This document shows positions 33,032-45,000 of a DNA stretch of 59,127 nucleotides, in pieces. The notes under the pieces were generated by a model. That model was not told the origin of the DNA, searched no databases, and saw only the letters and a program-made list of their open reading frames with translations. The stretch lies in the NCBI GenBank assembly GCA_003427395.1, contig BFEA01000217.1, positions 2,284,597 to 2,343,723 of the forward strand, given 5' to 3'. Position numbers and translations under genes: made by a program. This DNA comes from Chara braunii (lineage: Eukaryota; Streptophyta; Charophyceae; Charales; Characeae). How positions within the stretch are numbered: the stretch's first letter is position 1; each line of letters starts with the position of its first letter.

Positions 33032-33665
33032 TTAAACCACCGGTCCTCCTGAAGTCAGAAAACCTTAGGGGTACCGGTAGCGCCGTTTCACAACGGGTAC
33101 CGGTGATACAACGTGGAAAACTGGGCGGGCCTCCTTACGGAATTTACGACTAAAATCGGAAATAAACCAAATCGGCGCGGCAAATATTTCACTGCCAAAA
33201 TGATTTATTTATTTATTTCTTATATTTTTTCCTGAAAGATGACGACCTAATCTACGGACCCTCAAATTTTCAGACATTTTGATGTTTTTTCTGAGCATAA
33301 AAAATCGGCAAAGTTGCCGCTTGGAAAATGGCGGGATTGGACCCGTCCGTAGATTATTTGCGACAAAAATCGGAACCAAATCAGCGCGGCGAATATTTCA
33401 CTGTCAAAATCATTTGTTTTTTTTTTCCTGATATTTTTCCCTGAAAGATCACGACCTAATCTACGGACCGTCAAATTTTCAGATATTTTGATGTTTTTTT
33501 CTGAGCACAAAAAATTGGCAAAGTTATCGCTTGCAAAATGGTGGGATTGGAACCGTCGGCCTCAGTACAACCCGGCGCCTCCGTACGGTCACCGACCCTC
33601 TGTACAACCCGGCCCTAACTCGTAGGGACTAGGGGTTTTCGGTGGCGGGGGGACCGGTGGTTTAA
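33032..33665. mobile_element. Inverted-repeat element E7 (TTAAACCACCGGTCC ends)
   Basis: The left end ttaaaccaccggtcctcc is mirrored by gggggaccggtggtttaa at the right. The interior contains two copies of a repeat of about 210 bases. No transposase. Confidence 0.7.
33165..33575. repeat. About 210-base direct repeat, two copies
   Basis: Each copy runs from aaccaaatc.gcgcggc.aatatttcactg through acgacctaatctacggacc, tcaaattttcaga and attttgatgttttt to tggaaccgtc. Inverted relatives are at 38126-38500. Confidence 0.85.
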
Positions 33666-35060
33666 GACAGATGCAGGTAAGTGATTCGTTTGGGATAGAA
33701 TAGGAAGCCTTGGGAAGTGGGTAAGTTTATTGGACCTTGGTTTTCCTTTGTTCTCACAATTGTTTTCCCTCCGTGCCCATCGGTTTTTCGTTAAACAAAA
33801 CATGCAAGTTCACAATGCAAAAGAAAAAATATTAGAAGGTAAATTTCCCCGTCATTCTGATAAGCAAAATTTTCCCCTACTTTCACATGCATCCTTCTTA
33901 CTTACCTGCAGACCATGCAAACGATGCAATGAAAGGAAACTAACGAAGTCCCTCATGAGAAGTCAGACCCACCCTTTCACCTATAGATGAAGCCAACAAC
34001 TCCACTCTATCTTTTCTTTCGAACATTCAAAGCAAAAAGGGTCAAGCAATGTATGATTGTACACAAGTGTGAAGGGAGTCAGAATCATCCATTGACCTTG
34101 AGTGAAGTATTGTCGAAGAAGCGCCCTGGCTCACTAAAACAAGTCGAGAAGTAAAATATTCGCGTTGCCATAAAAAACACAGTCCCAAAGTAAGTCCCGA
34201 CCAATCAACGGCTTCAATCCACCTCCCACTTGTACGTCCCACACGAAGTGAACTTAAGTTCGAGTACGACAAGCCGCAGAAGTCCCACAAAAAATTCACA
34301 TGTCCCAAGATAGACCCATCTGATCTAAAAAGGTATCACACTACCAACCGCCTCGCCCAGTAACCTCAACTTCAAAACCACTTGAATCGCACACCTTTAA
34401 AAAAAAACTAAAACTATGCCAAAACAAAAATCGCAAGCGCCGAAAACCCATTGTCGTGGCCTCACGTGTCGCGCGTCGGCTCTAACGAATCTAAGGCGGT
34501 CCCAAGTGGTCCTGCATTACCGCCTGTAACATCGGATGGTCCCAACTGCCGAAACTGCTCTCACCACGCACTCCAAAAAAATAATGACACTCCACGGTGT
34601 CAAAAACCTCATGTGCTACGTGCTCCCAATAGTCACTGCACCTTACACTCATGTCTCACCTAACCCTGCTCGCACGTTCGCTGCATCATGTAATCCCAAA
34701 ATAATTCATCAGTCGCACACGTCTCAGCCTATGCCAGTGCGGGACAATCCAATGCACATGCACCACCAAGTAAGCGTCAAAGGTGCGAGCCACACATGTC
34801 TCATGCCTTACAAAAAACACCAATTCCAACTGGTCCAACAATCCGAAACAACGTTGTGACACCTAATAATAAGTCTCAATTGGTTTAACCCCTTACCGAC
34901 GTTTGTCGTGTCTAGAAAAAAAAATAATATTGCACGGTAGCCTTGGAGTACCGCCTTGGACCAGGTTAAGATGTGAACCCGCACTAGCACCACCACGGTT
35001 CGTCACTCAGACCTACAGATACCGCACCGTCAAACTTGCAGCACGTCTCCCTCCCCCCAA
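33666..35060. other. Intergenic, no gene recognised
   Basis: Short open frames only; none shows family features. Confidence 0.4.
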
Positions 35061-35084
35061 AATGACATGTTGCTATCAAACGGC

Positions 35085-35480
35085 GACATTTTTCCATTAA
35101 AAAAATGTCGTTGTCGCCGTGTAGTAAAACGGGCAACACTTCCCTCTAAAAATATCGTTGTCGTCGTGTTGTAATTTAAACAGCACAACCCCGTTAAAAA
35201 CTGTTGCCACTGCCGTATCGTAAAAACGGGCAGCACAACCTCACTAAAAGTGTTGGTGGCGTCGTGCTGTAAGGAAAAAAACAACACTTCCCTTTCAAAA
35301 TAATTGCGAACTCTGAGCCAAAATTTCGGCACCATAACTCCACTGAGAGTGTTGGTGCCGTCATGGCGTAAAAAAAAACAGAAGTTCTCTTTCAAAATAA
35401 TTGTTGCCGCCGAGTCGAAATTTCGGTAGCATAACCCCACTGAGAGTGCATGTTGTCGTCCATCGTCGATGGCGCGGAAG
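35085..35480. repeat. Degenerate minisatellite, unit about 48-50 bases
   Basis: A motif like gtcgttgtcgccgtgttgta recurs at about 35107, 35155, 35203, 35251, 35351 and 35402, each followed by an A run and a cagcacaac or caacacttccct block. Confidence 0.7.
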
Positions 35481-36820
35481 GATACCACTAAATTAATAAA
35501 ATCATGGACTCGGGTGTCGTCCCACTAGGTCTAGAATTTCGGTTCCCGCAACTTGGAACAGACTCTGGTCCATCAAAGTGGACCCAGGTATTGTCCCATA
35601 GGGTCAACACTAGCCTGAGGGTGGGGCAAAGTGCACCCAGCCTCAACTATAGAAGCCCTCGTCCTTCTCCTGACCTCCAGCGTCTCGTCCACCAACTCCA
35701 GCAACACTCCAGTGTGTGACAACACACGAGAAGCATGAGTGTTTTCTGTGGTAGAAGGGGGACAACCGCCTTTTTATAGTGGCTGGAGGAGTGCTGCCCA
35801 TCACTCCATCCCCAACCAAAATAGAAGGGTCAGTTTGGGCCCTTGATCCGCAACAAGATCAAGGACTCATTGAGGTTGTGCGACAACCACACACTTAGTG
35901 GGGTAGTTTCCTCAACTGCCTTGCTTTTATTTTCCTTTTCTTTATTTATACTATTTCAAAATTGCATGAGATAATTTTTTTTTCCTATGATATTTCAATT
36001 TTGTTTTTCTTTTATTTTTTAATAAGTAGTTGAAAAGTTAATGTCATTTGAAGTTGGATGCATCTGGACCTTTTCCAAGGATAAATACGGCCAGGGGAGG
36101 GTTGTACTTAGCCTCTTTTTAAGTGGCTTTAAAATTTTCAGGCTCCTTTGAAAAATGAGAGTCTGACAGTTACCTTAGACTCCCTTGAAAATAGGGATTT
36201 TGACAATTACCTCTGGCAACCCTTGCCAGAGGATGCATGTCGTTTGGACACATGTCCAAACAAGAGGAGCCTAATAACTAAAGAAAGAAAATTCACTTGA
36301 ACTGCATCCACGTAAACATATCTTTGACCTGGTTCATGCAGTTAAAACTAATTGCACACACTTGATTTATCAGCTACCATTGGTTGTTTTTATTATATCT
36401 GGTACCCGTTCTGTCAGGCGTTAGTTTGGTGTATAGGGTAGAGGAGGGGCAACTTGTGAAAAGTCATGAGTTTAAGTTTCGCCTCTCGAGGGGAGGGGTA
36501 CTAAAAGTACCATGACTTTGGTGATTCTTCATTTAAAATATGTTCCACGAAAAAAATTATTATACATATAGCTTGGGTGCCAAACTATTGGCAGAAAGAA
36601 ATGCAAAGCAAACAAAAGTCATCTTAGCCCTGAAAAAAATATTGTCGCAAAGTTAAAAATTTGAGGTTTTTTCGAGAGTTTGGATCTTGTTCCCCCCCCC
36701 CTTGTCCGTTAGCTAATCCCAACGACACGTTTCAACTCTTTGTGCCCTCGTAGCGCCCATAGGGATTTGTTGAAATGCAGACCAACGTTCGATTCCCAAT
36801 AGAAAAAAAACCTCAAAAAA
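35481..36820. other. Intergenic; one weak Pol III-like stretch
   Basis: 36416-36500 has a B-box-like gagtttaagtttc and a ggtactaaaagtacc palindrome and could be an old SINE; the A box is poor. Nothing else recognised. Confidence 0.3.
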
Positions 36821-36882
36821 AATTGTGTCACTTCAAGATTTACTCATGTCATCCTTGCACAGAGGCCATTCAAATTCGCATG
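36821..36882 (-). pseudogene. Degenerate U6 snRNA relic (3' half)
   Basis: On the minus strand aatggcctctgtgcaaggat, gacatgagtaaatc and ttgaagtg match the 3' half of U6 (atggcccctgcgcaaggatg, acacgcataaatc, gagaaatgg) with scattered changes, followed by an aattttttttg run. The 5' half is not recognisable. Confidence 0.65.
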
Positions 36883-38125
36883 GTGGTTTTGAGCCAGTCG
36901 GTCTCAACGATCACGCGACCGAAATCGGTCACGCTAAGCTGCCCTAGCCTAGTGGTTGCCCCAAAAGGAGCTAACCCATATAGACGTGTCTTATACTTTA
37001 TTTTTTTGTCAGTGGTGTGAGAGTCTGGTGCGTATGATAATTGGGCTAGCGTCTAATTGGGCTAGCGTCTATCTTGTGAATATTAAGAGAAGTCCTTCTA
37101 TTTTGAAGGGTGCACCCCAAATAGGTTGTCTGGTTGTAGCATGACAGACCCTATTAGTCATAGTTGGTCGCCTGCGCATGGGTCGGACAATTGTCTTACT
37201 CAATAGGCTAAAGCTTCAACCCCGATACCCTTAATGTTGGAAGAAAACCTCTTATACATACCCATCCAAAACCTCCAAAAAATAAGTTAGGTAACCCATA
37301 TCTCCTACGCATCGACCGCAAACCCAACGTGGTCATCCTTTTTAGTTACTTGAACCCTAAATTGCGCGGCTTGGCAGTCGTGCATCTTTATATTAAGTAG
37401 GATAATCCTTAAATGAAAAACCCAATCGATCGTTCGTCCCTGCAACTTTGCCAAACAGGGAAAGTGGTAGGTTACACCGTCGGTCCTCTCCGTCGTTCTC
37501 GCATGCCACAAGTTTCCTGACATAGGTAACAATGTAAATATGATTTGAGTGAACTTTAACAAAAAAATAATCTCATTAAGTCGGACCCTTTAAACAAAAT
37601 TTTACAAATGGTCGAACAATATCAGATATTTAAAATTACCGGGCAGATACCCTTGTCAGGGTTTATACCCTGATGTCGTGCCCATGTACAAACCACGATT
37701 TTAGAAAACGTACGGACCACTACATGAGCGCCTATTCATATAACTAGAAACATTTCTATTCTATTTCCTTCGGCGACCGACAACTAGGCCAAGTATTATG
37801 GAAAGTAACTATGCTTGCAAGGGTCCCTTGTATTCGCTACCCTAAGAATGTGGTATAGTAGGCTTCGACGTTTGTGTGAAGATGAAACATTTTCAGTGAC
37901 GGGGGACCGACGCACAATTGGGTTCCAAAGGGGTGAAAGTTATTGGGGGGCCGGTCCACCACATTTTTACGGACTATCTTCAATTATTGTGCGTCAAACT
38001 GACATGGTAGCAACGTTTGAGGACCAATACTCCCTTGCATGTGAACTGCAAACGGGTATGACGCAAATGCGTGTGAATGTTGCTTTCCATTAGGCCCCTA
38101 CACAAAAGGGGTGCCAGTGGGTCCG
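36883..38125. other. Intergenic, no gene recognised
   Basis: A TAGCCTAGTGG A-box-like stretch at about 36947 and a B-box-like gcttcaacccc at about 37212 are too far apart for one tRNA-type unit. No open frame is credible. Confidence 0.35.
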
Positions 38126-38500
38126 GTCCTGCAATTTGCAAGAGACAATTTTTATGATTTTTTGTGCTCATAATAATTTGTAGAAAAATCTGAAAATTTG
38201 AGAATCCGTAGACTTGGTTGTGATATTTCCAGAAAAATATCAGAAAAATATGAAACAATCATTAAGACCGCAAAAAATGTGAAAAATTATCAAAAAAATG
38301 TGAAAAATTTGAGAATTGTCGTGCCTATTCGACACATTTGCAATTTTTTCCACTCAGCGATGTGTAGCCCAAGGAAAAAAAACTCAAACTCCAGTGATTT
38401 TTTGCGCTTATAAAAATGCATGAAAAAACCTGAAAATTGAATTACCCGTACATTCTGTTGTGATATTTTCAGGAAAAATATAAATAAGTTAAAAAATAAA
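38126..38500. repeat. Inverted relatives of the 33.2 kb repeat, two copies
   Basis: On the minus strand ctgatatttttctgg, atcacaaccaagtctacgga and tctcaaattttcaga match the 33.2 kb units; the second, more diverged copy lies at about 38395-38485. Confidence 0.7.
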
Positions 38501-39133
38501 AATTCAACCACGAAATAGATCGCGGTCGCAATTTGACCCATATTTCATTTTTGCCATTCAACCTCTCTCTCTCTCTCTCTTTCTTTCTCTCTCAATTTTT
38601 TTCTTTGGTAGCGCGCCCCTTCCCCCCCCTTCTCTCTCTTTCTCTTTTATGCACGCTTAGTCCCATTGCTTTTGCTACCTTAGGGCTGCGTTCCCCGCGC
38701 CCACGTCGTAGACAATATGCTTAGGGTTTGATCCCACGACTCGTACTAAAGGTACTTTCAAGAAAAAAAAAGGATCCCACACGTTTCCTCGACGAGAGGG
38801 TCTTGAAAATTAAACCGGCTGTTTTTTCTCACCACCCCTTGTGTGGCAGCACGAGAACGAATTGTGCCGGGTTGCACAAACGAATTTCCAAAAGCACCCG
38901 ACCCACTACCCCTCCTCCTGAAAGTTGGCGGTTTTGATTTCTTTTTGCTTTTCCCGGTATTCCGCCATTGGTTCTTGCATTGTGGTGCAGCACGTTTCGG
39001 CGTAAGTGTAGGAAAAGCCCCAAAAATATCGGCTTGTGGGACCAAATCTTCTTTTACGGACCAAATGCCGCGGGGACGAGTTCCAAGGAACTTTTCCAAG
39101 TTTTTGGTAAAAATGAAGTGTAGGATCAGGCCC

Positions 39134-39230
39134 TTACTACTGTCTTCCCCCGAACACAACGCACCCTCATTTTGGCTGTATCTGGCCGGAATATAGCTTT
39201 TATGCATTCATTTTGGGAAGACGGGAGTAA
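39134..39230. mobile_element. Fourth copy of the CTTCCCCCGAACACAACG foldback MITE
   Basis: Left end ttactactgtcttcccccga, right end ttgggaagacgggagtaa, with gctgtatctggccggaatatagc in the middle. It shares the cccccgaa.acaacg.ac core with the AspRS-intron copies. Confidence 0.7.
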
Positions 39231-39687
39231 TAGTGGAAGGTGAAATTGAGAGGTGCCCCTGCATGTTTGTTTTATTTGCGGTGTGCCCCTCTGATGGCCA
39301 ACTTACCTTGTCGCACCCCTTAGACAATGACTGAAGTTCCCTAACCCTCCATGGCGTTGGGCCTGAAATATGCTCAATATGCCCCTACCGATACTTGTTC
39401 CAAATTTCCAGTATGCCCCGGTAGGTCCCCTCCCAGGGCCAGGGGAATGGCCGTGAGTGCCACCAACGGCCACAGGGGCTTGCCGAAAAGTTGTACGCCG
39501 CACTGGCAGGGGCCTAAAGGAAAGTTGGAGGCCCCAGGGGCACGACAGGGTAAGTCGGCCGTTGGAGGTGCACGCTGCAAATGTACTGCGTTTTTGGGGG
39601 CATATGGAAGTTTGGCATAAAAGAAAAGAAGAAAAGGTTCGTGGCGCCACACCCGAGAGGGTTAGAAAAACCGCCTGAACCTAGATC

Positions 39688-39808
39688 TGTTCTCTTCCAA
39701 AGATACAGAAAAGCACGCCAATCGAGTTTTTTTGGGGGCAAGGTTCCTAGCCTGTTTGTCCCAAAGATACAGAAAAGCACATCAATTGAGTTTTTTTGGA
39801 GGTATGTC
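39688..39808. repeat. About 70-base tandem duplication upstream of the FRIGIDA-like gene
   Basis: ccaaagatacagaaaagcac and tcgagtttttttggggg / ttgagtttttttggagg appear twice in direct order. Confidence 0.85.
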
Positions 39809-39849
39809 AGTTCACACGTCTGCAACATGCGCGAGTGGGTTGTTGCAGC

Positions 39850-40690
39850 TACGGTAGTCGGCGGTGGCTCTTGGCGCAAATCCTGCCCATCGTTCCGGTC
39901 TCGGGCTGCTGCTTGCTTTCGACCGGTGACGACGGAACCCAGGGGAAGGGTCGAGTGTGCGGCGTGTGCGTGACGTGTGCGGTGGCTCTTATTGTTGTGC
40001 GTTCGTTTTGCCAAGTGACGAGCGAGTAGTTGGCGAGGCGAACGGGAAACGAGTGGGCGACGCGAGGGGAGGGCCACCCGGGTCATGGTGGAGACGTCTC
40101 TGTCCGTCGAGTGGGCGTTTGACTGTCGAGTGGGCGTTTGTCTGTCGAGTCACGGCTCGACTCGACTGGTGGTGAGCGAGCGCGCTTCTAAGGCGTCAGT
40201 GATTGAAAGGGAAGATCCTCTCGAGCTGCGGTTCCTCTTGGAAAGGAACACCTGTTGCGGCCACCGGATCGCTCTCCGCCCTCTTGCACTCCATAACGGC
40301 GACCTAAGCTGCGAATCTTCTCGTCTTTTTCTTGCTGCATTGCGCTGAACGATCACAAGCCTCTGAGTTATCTCGTGCCCGTCGCTCGTTTGTCTTTTTA
40401 GCTAGCCACAGCCAGCCCGTTGTAGTAGACAGTGTGGCGGGACGATTTCATTCTGCAGGTCGACAAGGTGTCGGTGGGCGGGAGCGAGGAGACGACGCCC
40501 TGGCTGAGTTGCCTCGTATCGCATCATCGCCACCCTGGCTCCCCCCTTGCCTCGCCGATTGAATCGTTCTTGCCTAGAGGCACCTGTTGCGGCGTCGTCG
40601 GAAGTGGCCTCAGAGGAGTGTCGGTCGTCGTCAGTTGAAGCCGCCGCTGGCGGCGGCGACAGCGGCGGCGGCAGCGGCGGTGATCAGCGG
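39850..40690 (+). promoter_or_regulatory. Probable 5' region (promoter and leader) of the FRIGIDA-like gene
   Basis: The sequence turns GC-richer than the flank. A 21-base unit (gtcgagtgggcgtttg) is repeated at about 40106-40152. No clear TATA box was found, so the start of transcription is unknown. The reading frame is open upstream of the ATG but only to a TTG at 40547. Confidence 0.35.
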
Positions 40691-42074
40691 ATGGAGGCAA
40701 TGGGGTCGTGTTTGGAAGAGATCCCCGCGCGCAGAGCGAAGCTGAAGAAGGCTTATGAAGACCTCGAAGGGCAAAGAACGTTTCTGACTACTTTCTTGGT
40801 CGAGTGGAAGGATCTCGAGGACCACTTCGCGCAGCTAGAGGAGGAATTGAACAAGAGGGAGGTGGAGGTGTTGGAGAAGGAAAAAGGGTTCGAAGCCAAG
40901 GTTAAGCAGACAGAAGAGAGGCTGAGTAAGAGGGAGGCAAATGTGCAGGCGAAGGAGAAGGCGTCGCTAGCAAGAGTTCAAGAGCAGCGTGACTCCGCTC
41001 TCGCTGCAATTGCGGAGGAGAGGAAGAAATTGCAAGGGCAGAAAGGAGGGGGAGGAGGAGGAGGAGCGGGCGGTGCGACTGCCAAGGCAAATGATACAAA
41101 AGCGGATTCAGCGGTGGCTGCCAAGAAGGATGAGAAATCGACCTCGCCGTCGGACAAAGCGGCGCACGGCAAGAAGGGTGGCAGCGGTGCTGCCGCTGGC
41201 AACTCTGCCACCGCCGAGGCTGTGAAGAAGGAGGCTAATGGTGCGGCTTCGAAAGCGGCGGCGGCCGCCGCAGCCGCAGCCGCAGCCGCTGCTGCTGCAG
41301 CCGCGGCAGTGGCGGGCAAGAGCACGGCGGCGGCGGCGGCAGTGGAAGGCGAAAAAGAAGAAGAGGAAGGAGACGACGAGGCGGAAAAGGGCGAGACGGA
41401 GGTGCCGGAGACTGCTTCGGGCGACGCTAATAATGAAAAGGGTGATAGTGAGTTTAACGATGGTGAGGAGAAGAAGGTGTCGGCACCGGAGGTGAGGGTT
41501 CGTCCTGCCATTAAAGCCTTCTGTGAGGCGAACGACGGGGAAGGGCTGAGAAAGTTCATAGTCCAGAATCGCAAGGACGTTGCGACCTTGCGCGCCGAGT
41601 TGCCAGTCGCACTTCAGATGGCGATTGACCCCCCCCGACTCGTGCTCGATGCACTGGAAGGGTATTTCATTCCCGACCCCCCAACGGGGGGCGCGCAGTC
41701 CAACAGAAATGACAACAGAAGAGAAGGGGCAGCTGTCCCTGCCAGTCGACGAGCTTGCATCCTTCTCCTGGAATGCCTTGCTCAGTCCTTGGCCGACTCC
41801 TCTTCAAACGGTCCGAACCAGCCCTCTGTTCCTGCGAATGCGCAGAAAACGGCAAAGGAGGTTGCGGATGAATGGCGCTCTCGAATGGCCGAGAACGAAG
41901 AAGGCTCTCAGCTTCACGCTCTTGATTGTCAGGCCTTCCTTCAGCTGGTGGCAACCTTTGGAATTGCCTCTCAATTCTCCACCGATGAGCTTTTTAACCT
42001 TATAACTCTCGTCGCTCGGCGTAAGCAGTCCCCATCCATGTGCCGATCTCTCGGCTTGACCGAGAAGATTCCAG
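40691..42074 (+). CDS. FRL: FRIGIDA-like exon 1: coiled coil, linkers, first part of FRI domain
   Basis: 461 codons plus one base, donor ccag|gtcagt. The start is the first in-frame ATG (MEAMGSCLEEIP); a second ATG lies three codons later. Starting here matches the family, which opens shortly before the coiled coil. The exon ends within LGLTEKIP. Confidence 0.9.
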
Positions 42075-45000
42075 GTCAGTCTATCTTTTTTTCGGCCGCT
42101 TTCTCGCTTGGCGGCGACGCGGCCTCTCTTTCCTCCTCCCCTTCGCCCTTTTTCCGGCATCCGTCCATCCTAGTTCAATGTTGATGACAGCTGGCCCGAC
42201 CTGCTGCTGCTGGCCGGTCTCCCTCCCCCTCGCTTTCAGTCCCCCTGTGCCCACATGACTTCGTCATTCTGTCAGGCTCCGACCATCGGACCTCGTTCAT
42301 TGTGTAAATGTGACGCTGTGGCCGTCCGTCCCCACCCTGTCCTCCCTGCTTGACCGTCACTCGATTACTTCATTTTATGTACATCCTCACGTCCTGGGCG
42401 TTCGGCGCACAGTTATCTTGCTCGTCTTACGAGCCTTTTTTTCTGTATGCTCACCAGAACGCTCTTATAAGGCGCTCAAGTGGCTGGTGTGAAGCCCTAC
42501 GTGTGGGCCACATACGGAAACACCGCTCGTATTTTCAGGACTTTCTGTTCGCATGATGCGGGAAGGAATGGGCCCGTAAGAATTGGCCCGTAACCCTAAT
42601 TTGCATTCCGCGGAGTTGAGTTCTTGAGTCTTTAGATGCGTACGTGGATTCATTTACGCCCGTGAGCAGGAATTTGTGACGACCGTGCGTGCTGTGCTGA
42701 TATGCGTCTTTGTTTCCGCTCCGGGTCTGGATCTGTTACTGCCTCTGTCATGCACGGGCTGTGTAGCTTCGTTCTCTTTCTCTGTCTATTTATTACTGTA
42801 TTTGTACGCGAATGTGAGGACAGAGCGCGCGCGTTTCAGCAACTTTGCGCAGACGAGTGAAATGGCCAAAAGCGTGTGTTCATGAACTTCTCGCAGCTGT
42901 GGGATGGCAAAGGATATTGTGAGCATGCTCATTACTGCTCGCGCGTGCTCCTCATTGTGGCGGTTATCGACACTGCAATTGGTGGTTTCTCCGCTGGTGT
43001 GTCCGGAAATATGTCGCAGGGGCCGCTCGTTGGGCGAAGCGCTCTTGAGTGTCTCGCTCACCTGCGCATCATTTTTCCCAAATTTGGGGATCTAGTCCGC
43101 GAGGTCGGCTCTTGGCAGTGAGGCGATCAGACGGCCTGCCGTCGCGGTCACCGAGATCTGTAGGCGATCATGAAAGAGTGGAGTTTTCTGGGATGTTACG
43201 GGGGTTTGGGAGATGCTTGTTTTCTTTCGCTCTTTTACGGAGAGCGAATCGGGACTACAACGTAATGACACGGGAGGAGTACTCTCTCCCCCTCTCCGTC
43301 CAGACTCAGCATCTTTGCAGGCTCATGTTCTTGTCCAATTTATATCTTCTTCGGAGGAAGAAGCGGGCGACATCGTCCTGATGGCTTTCTCACGCACACG
43401 CGTCTCTAGGGAAGATAGGGTCTGCTCGTTGTTAGCATGTTCTCAGAGCTAATTGCCTCCCGCTATGTAAGCGCTCGATCAGGGGATGGGTGGTGTTCGT
43501 CAATCATGACAACGATTTTAAATGCCTTTATCATCTCTGATCTGTTGTTCCGGCAGGAGAGTACGCAGGAAGCGCGAGCAGCAACATAATGATGGCGCTC
43601 CCAAATAGACCTTTATGTTGTCGGATTTACTACAAGCACACAGGCGATTGGGCAGAGACTTTTCAGTTCATTTTGAATTTGGGCTTGAGGGGCGTCTAGC
43701 AAAAGGTGAGAGGATCGGCGGTGATGAATTATCGCCTTTGCCGCCGCCGTCCTGATGTGTCTGTGCTTTTGTTGGACTTCTTGGAGTCGGTTGATGGGCC
43801 GAGTCGCAGTTTGGTGGATGGTTTGTCAGCTCTCGTAAACGGCTTTCTCCTATCGTCGAAGCTATCGTCGAAGCTGTGCGAACATCGTCAGCAAAGTCTG
43901 ACATGAATCAAGATTAGGGTTAGTAGAGCCGATCAATCGCCTTGGCAGGTGATGACATTGGCAGTGGATGCTATTGCCATTTTGTATGTGCCCTTGAGAC
44001 CGTATTTCTTGTCTTGTACAGCTGCCGCCTGCTTGTCCTTTGATGTCGTATCGCGGTTCAAATTAGGGTTTTTGCCGGTCCCCGGGAAAACACGCTCAAA
44101 CCCTCCGAGACACCCTTTCCTGCCCACCGCTCTTCTTCCCACGTTTTCCCGGGCGTTCTTTTCCGTCCTATGGGCCGCTCCCTTCCTGATATGGCCTCTC
44201 TGCTCAGGCGGTTTCGCCACCGGTGTGGGTGCCCGGCTAACGAGGCATTTTCTCCTGAAGCCGCGATCCGAAATGAACTGAAAACGCACGAGGTGTCGTG
44301 TCGTGTCGTATGTTTTCGTCTTTCCTAGTGAGGTTATTGATGGTTTGATCATGGGGGTCGTACCTGGTCATGTCTCAAGCCGTGGCGGGTTGTATCTGGT
44401 CATTTCACAAGCCGTGGATGCCAGAGAGAGGATGGAAAGCACGAGAGGACGGGGTATCCTTTCATCTGAACTGGAAAAAAGTTCTGTTCGACCTCTGTGA
44501 CGGCGTGGGGGGCGGGGGGGGTAGTGTGGAGAGGGCTTCATTCTCCTTCCAGCGAACGTACAGTTGACTTATTTTTGATAACCTTCAACAACGACAAGGC
44601 TCTGCAATTGTACAGGGTTCCCGTGCTCTGTGTCGCGAAAAAGAAAAGCCGCTAGACGTGCTCGATGTAAGAGCTAATGACAAGGCTGCCAAGTCGTTGT
44701 CAGTCTGATTTGTTGCTGCATTTTGATTGGAGTTCTTGATTGGTAATCACTTTTTCCATGTGCGGCTATCTTGCTGTCTTAGTAGGGTTTCCGTCTTTGT
44801 CTGCTGTTGACCGGCGGATGGGTCATTCACTGAGAAAAGAGAGTATATGCGAATAGAGGGCCACCTACTTTGTCATGTCTGTGGTGGCAAGCAGCGTTGT
44901 ATGGAGACCTCGAAGCGGGGTATGAGTTGCGTGATGTACACGCAACACGAGCGAAGGGAAGATTGACGAGGAACTGCTGCGTTTTCTGAACACTGTAGGG

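Noticed and set aside
36947-37225. tRNA gene from an A-box-like and a B-box-like stretch
   Set aside because: The two boxes are about 265 bases apart, with no cloverleaf that I can form.
40547-40690. 48 extra N-terminal codons for the FRIGIDA-like protein
   Set aside because: The frame opens with TTG, the Ser/Gly-rich stretch is not family-like, and a good ATG lies at 40691.
40978-41574. 198-codon minus-strand frame over the FRIGIDA-like exon
   Set aside because: Shadow of the Ala/Glu-rich coding sequence on the + strand.
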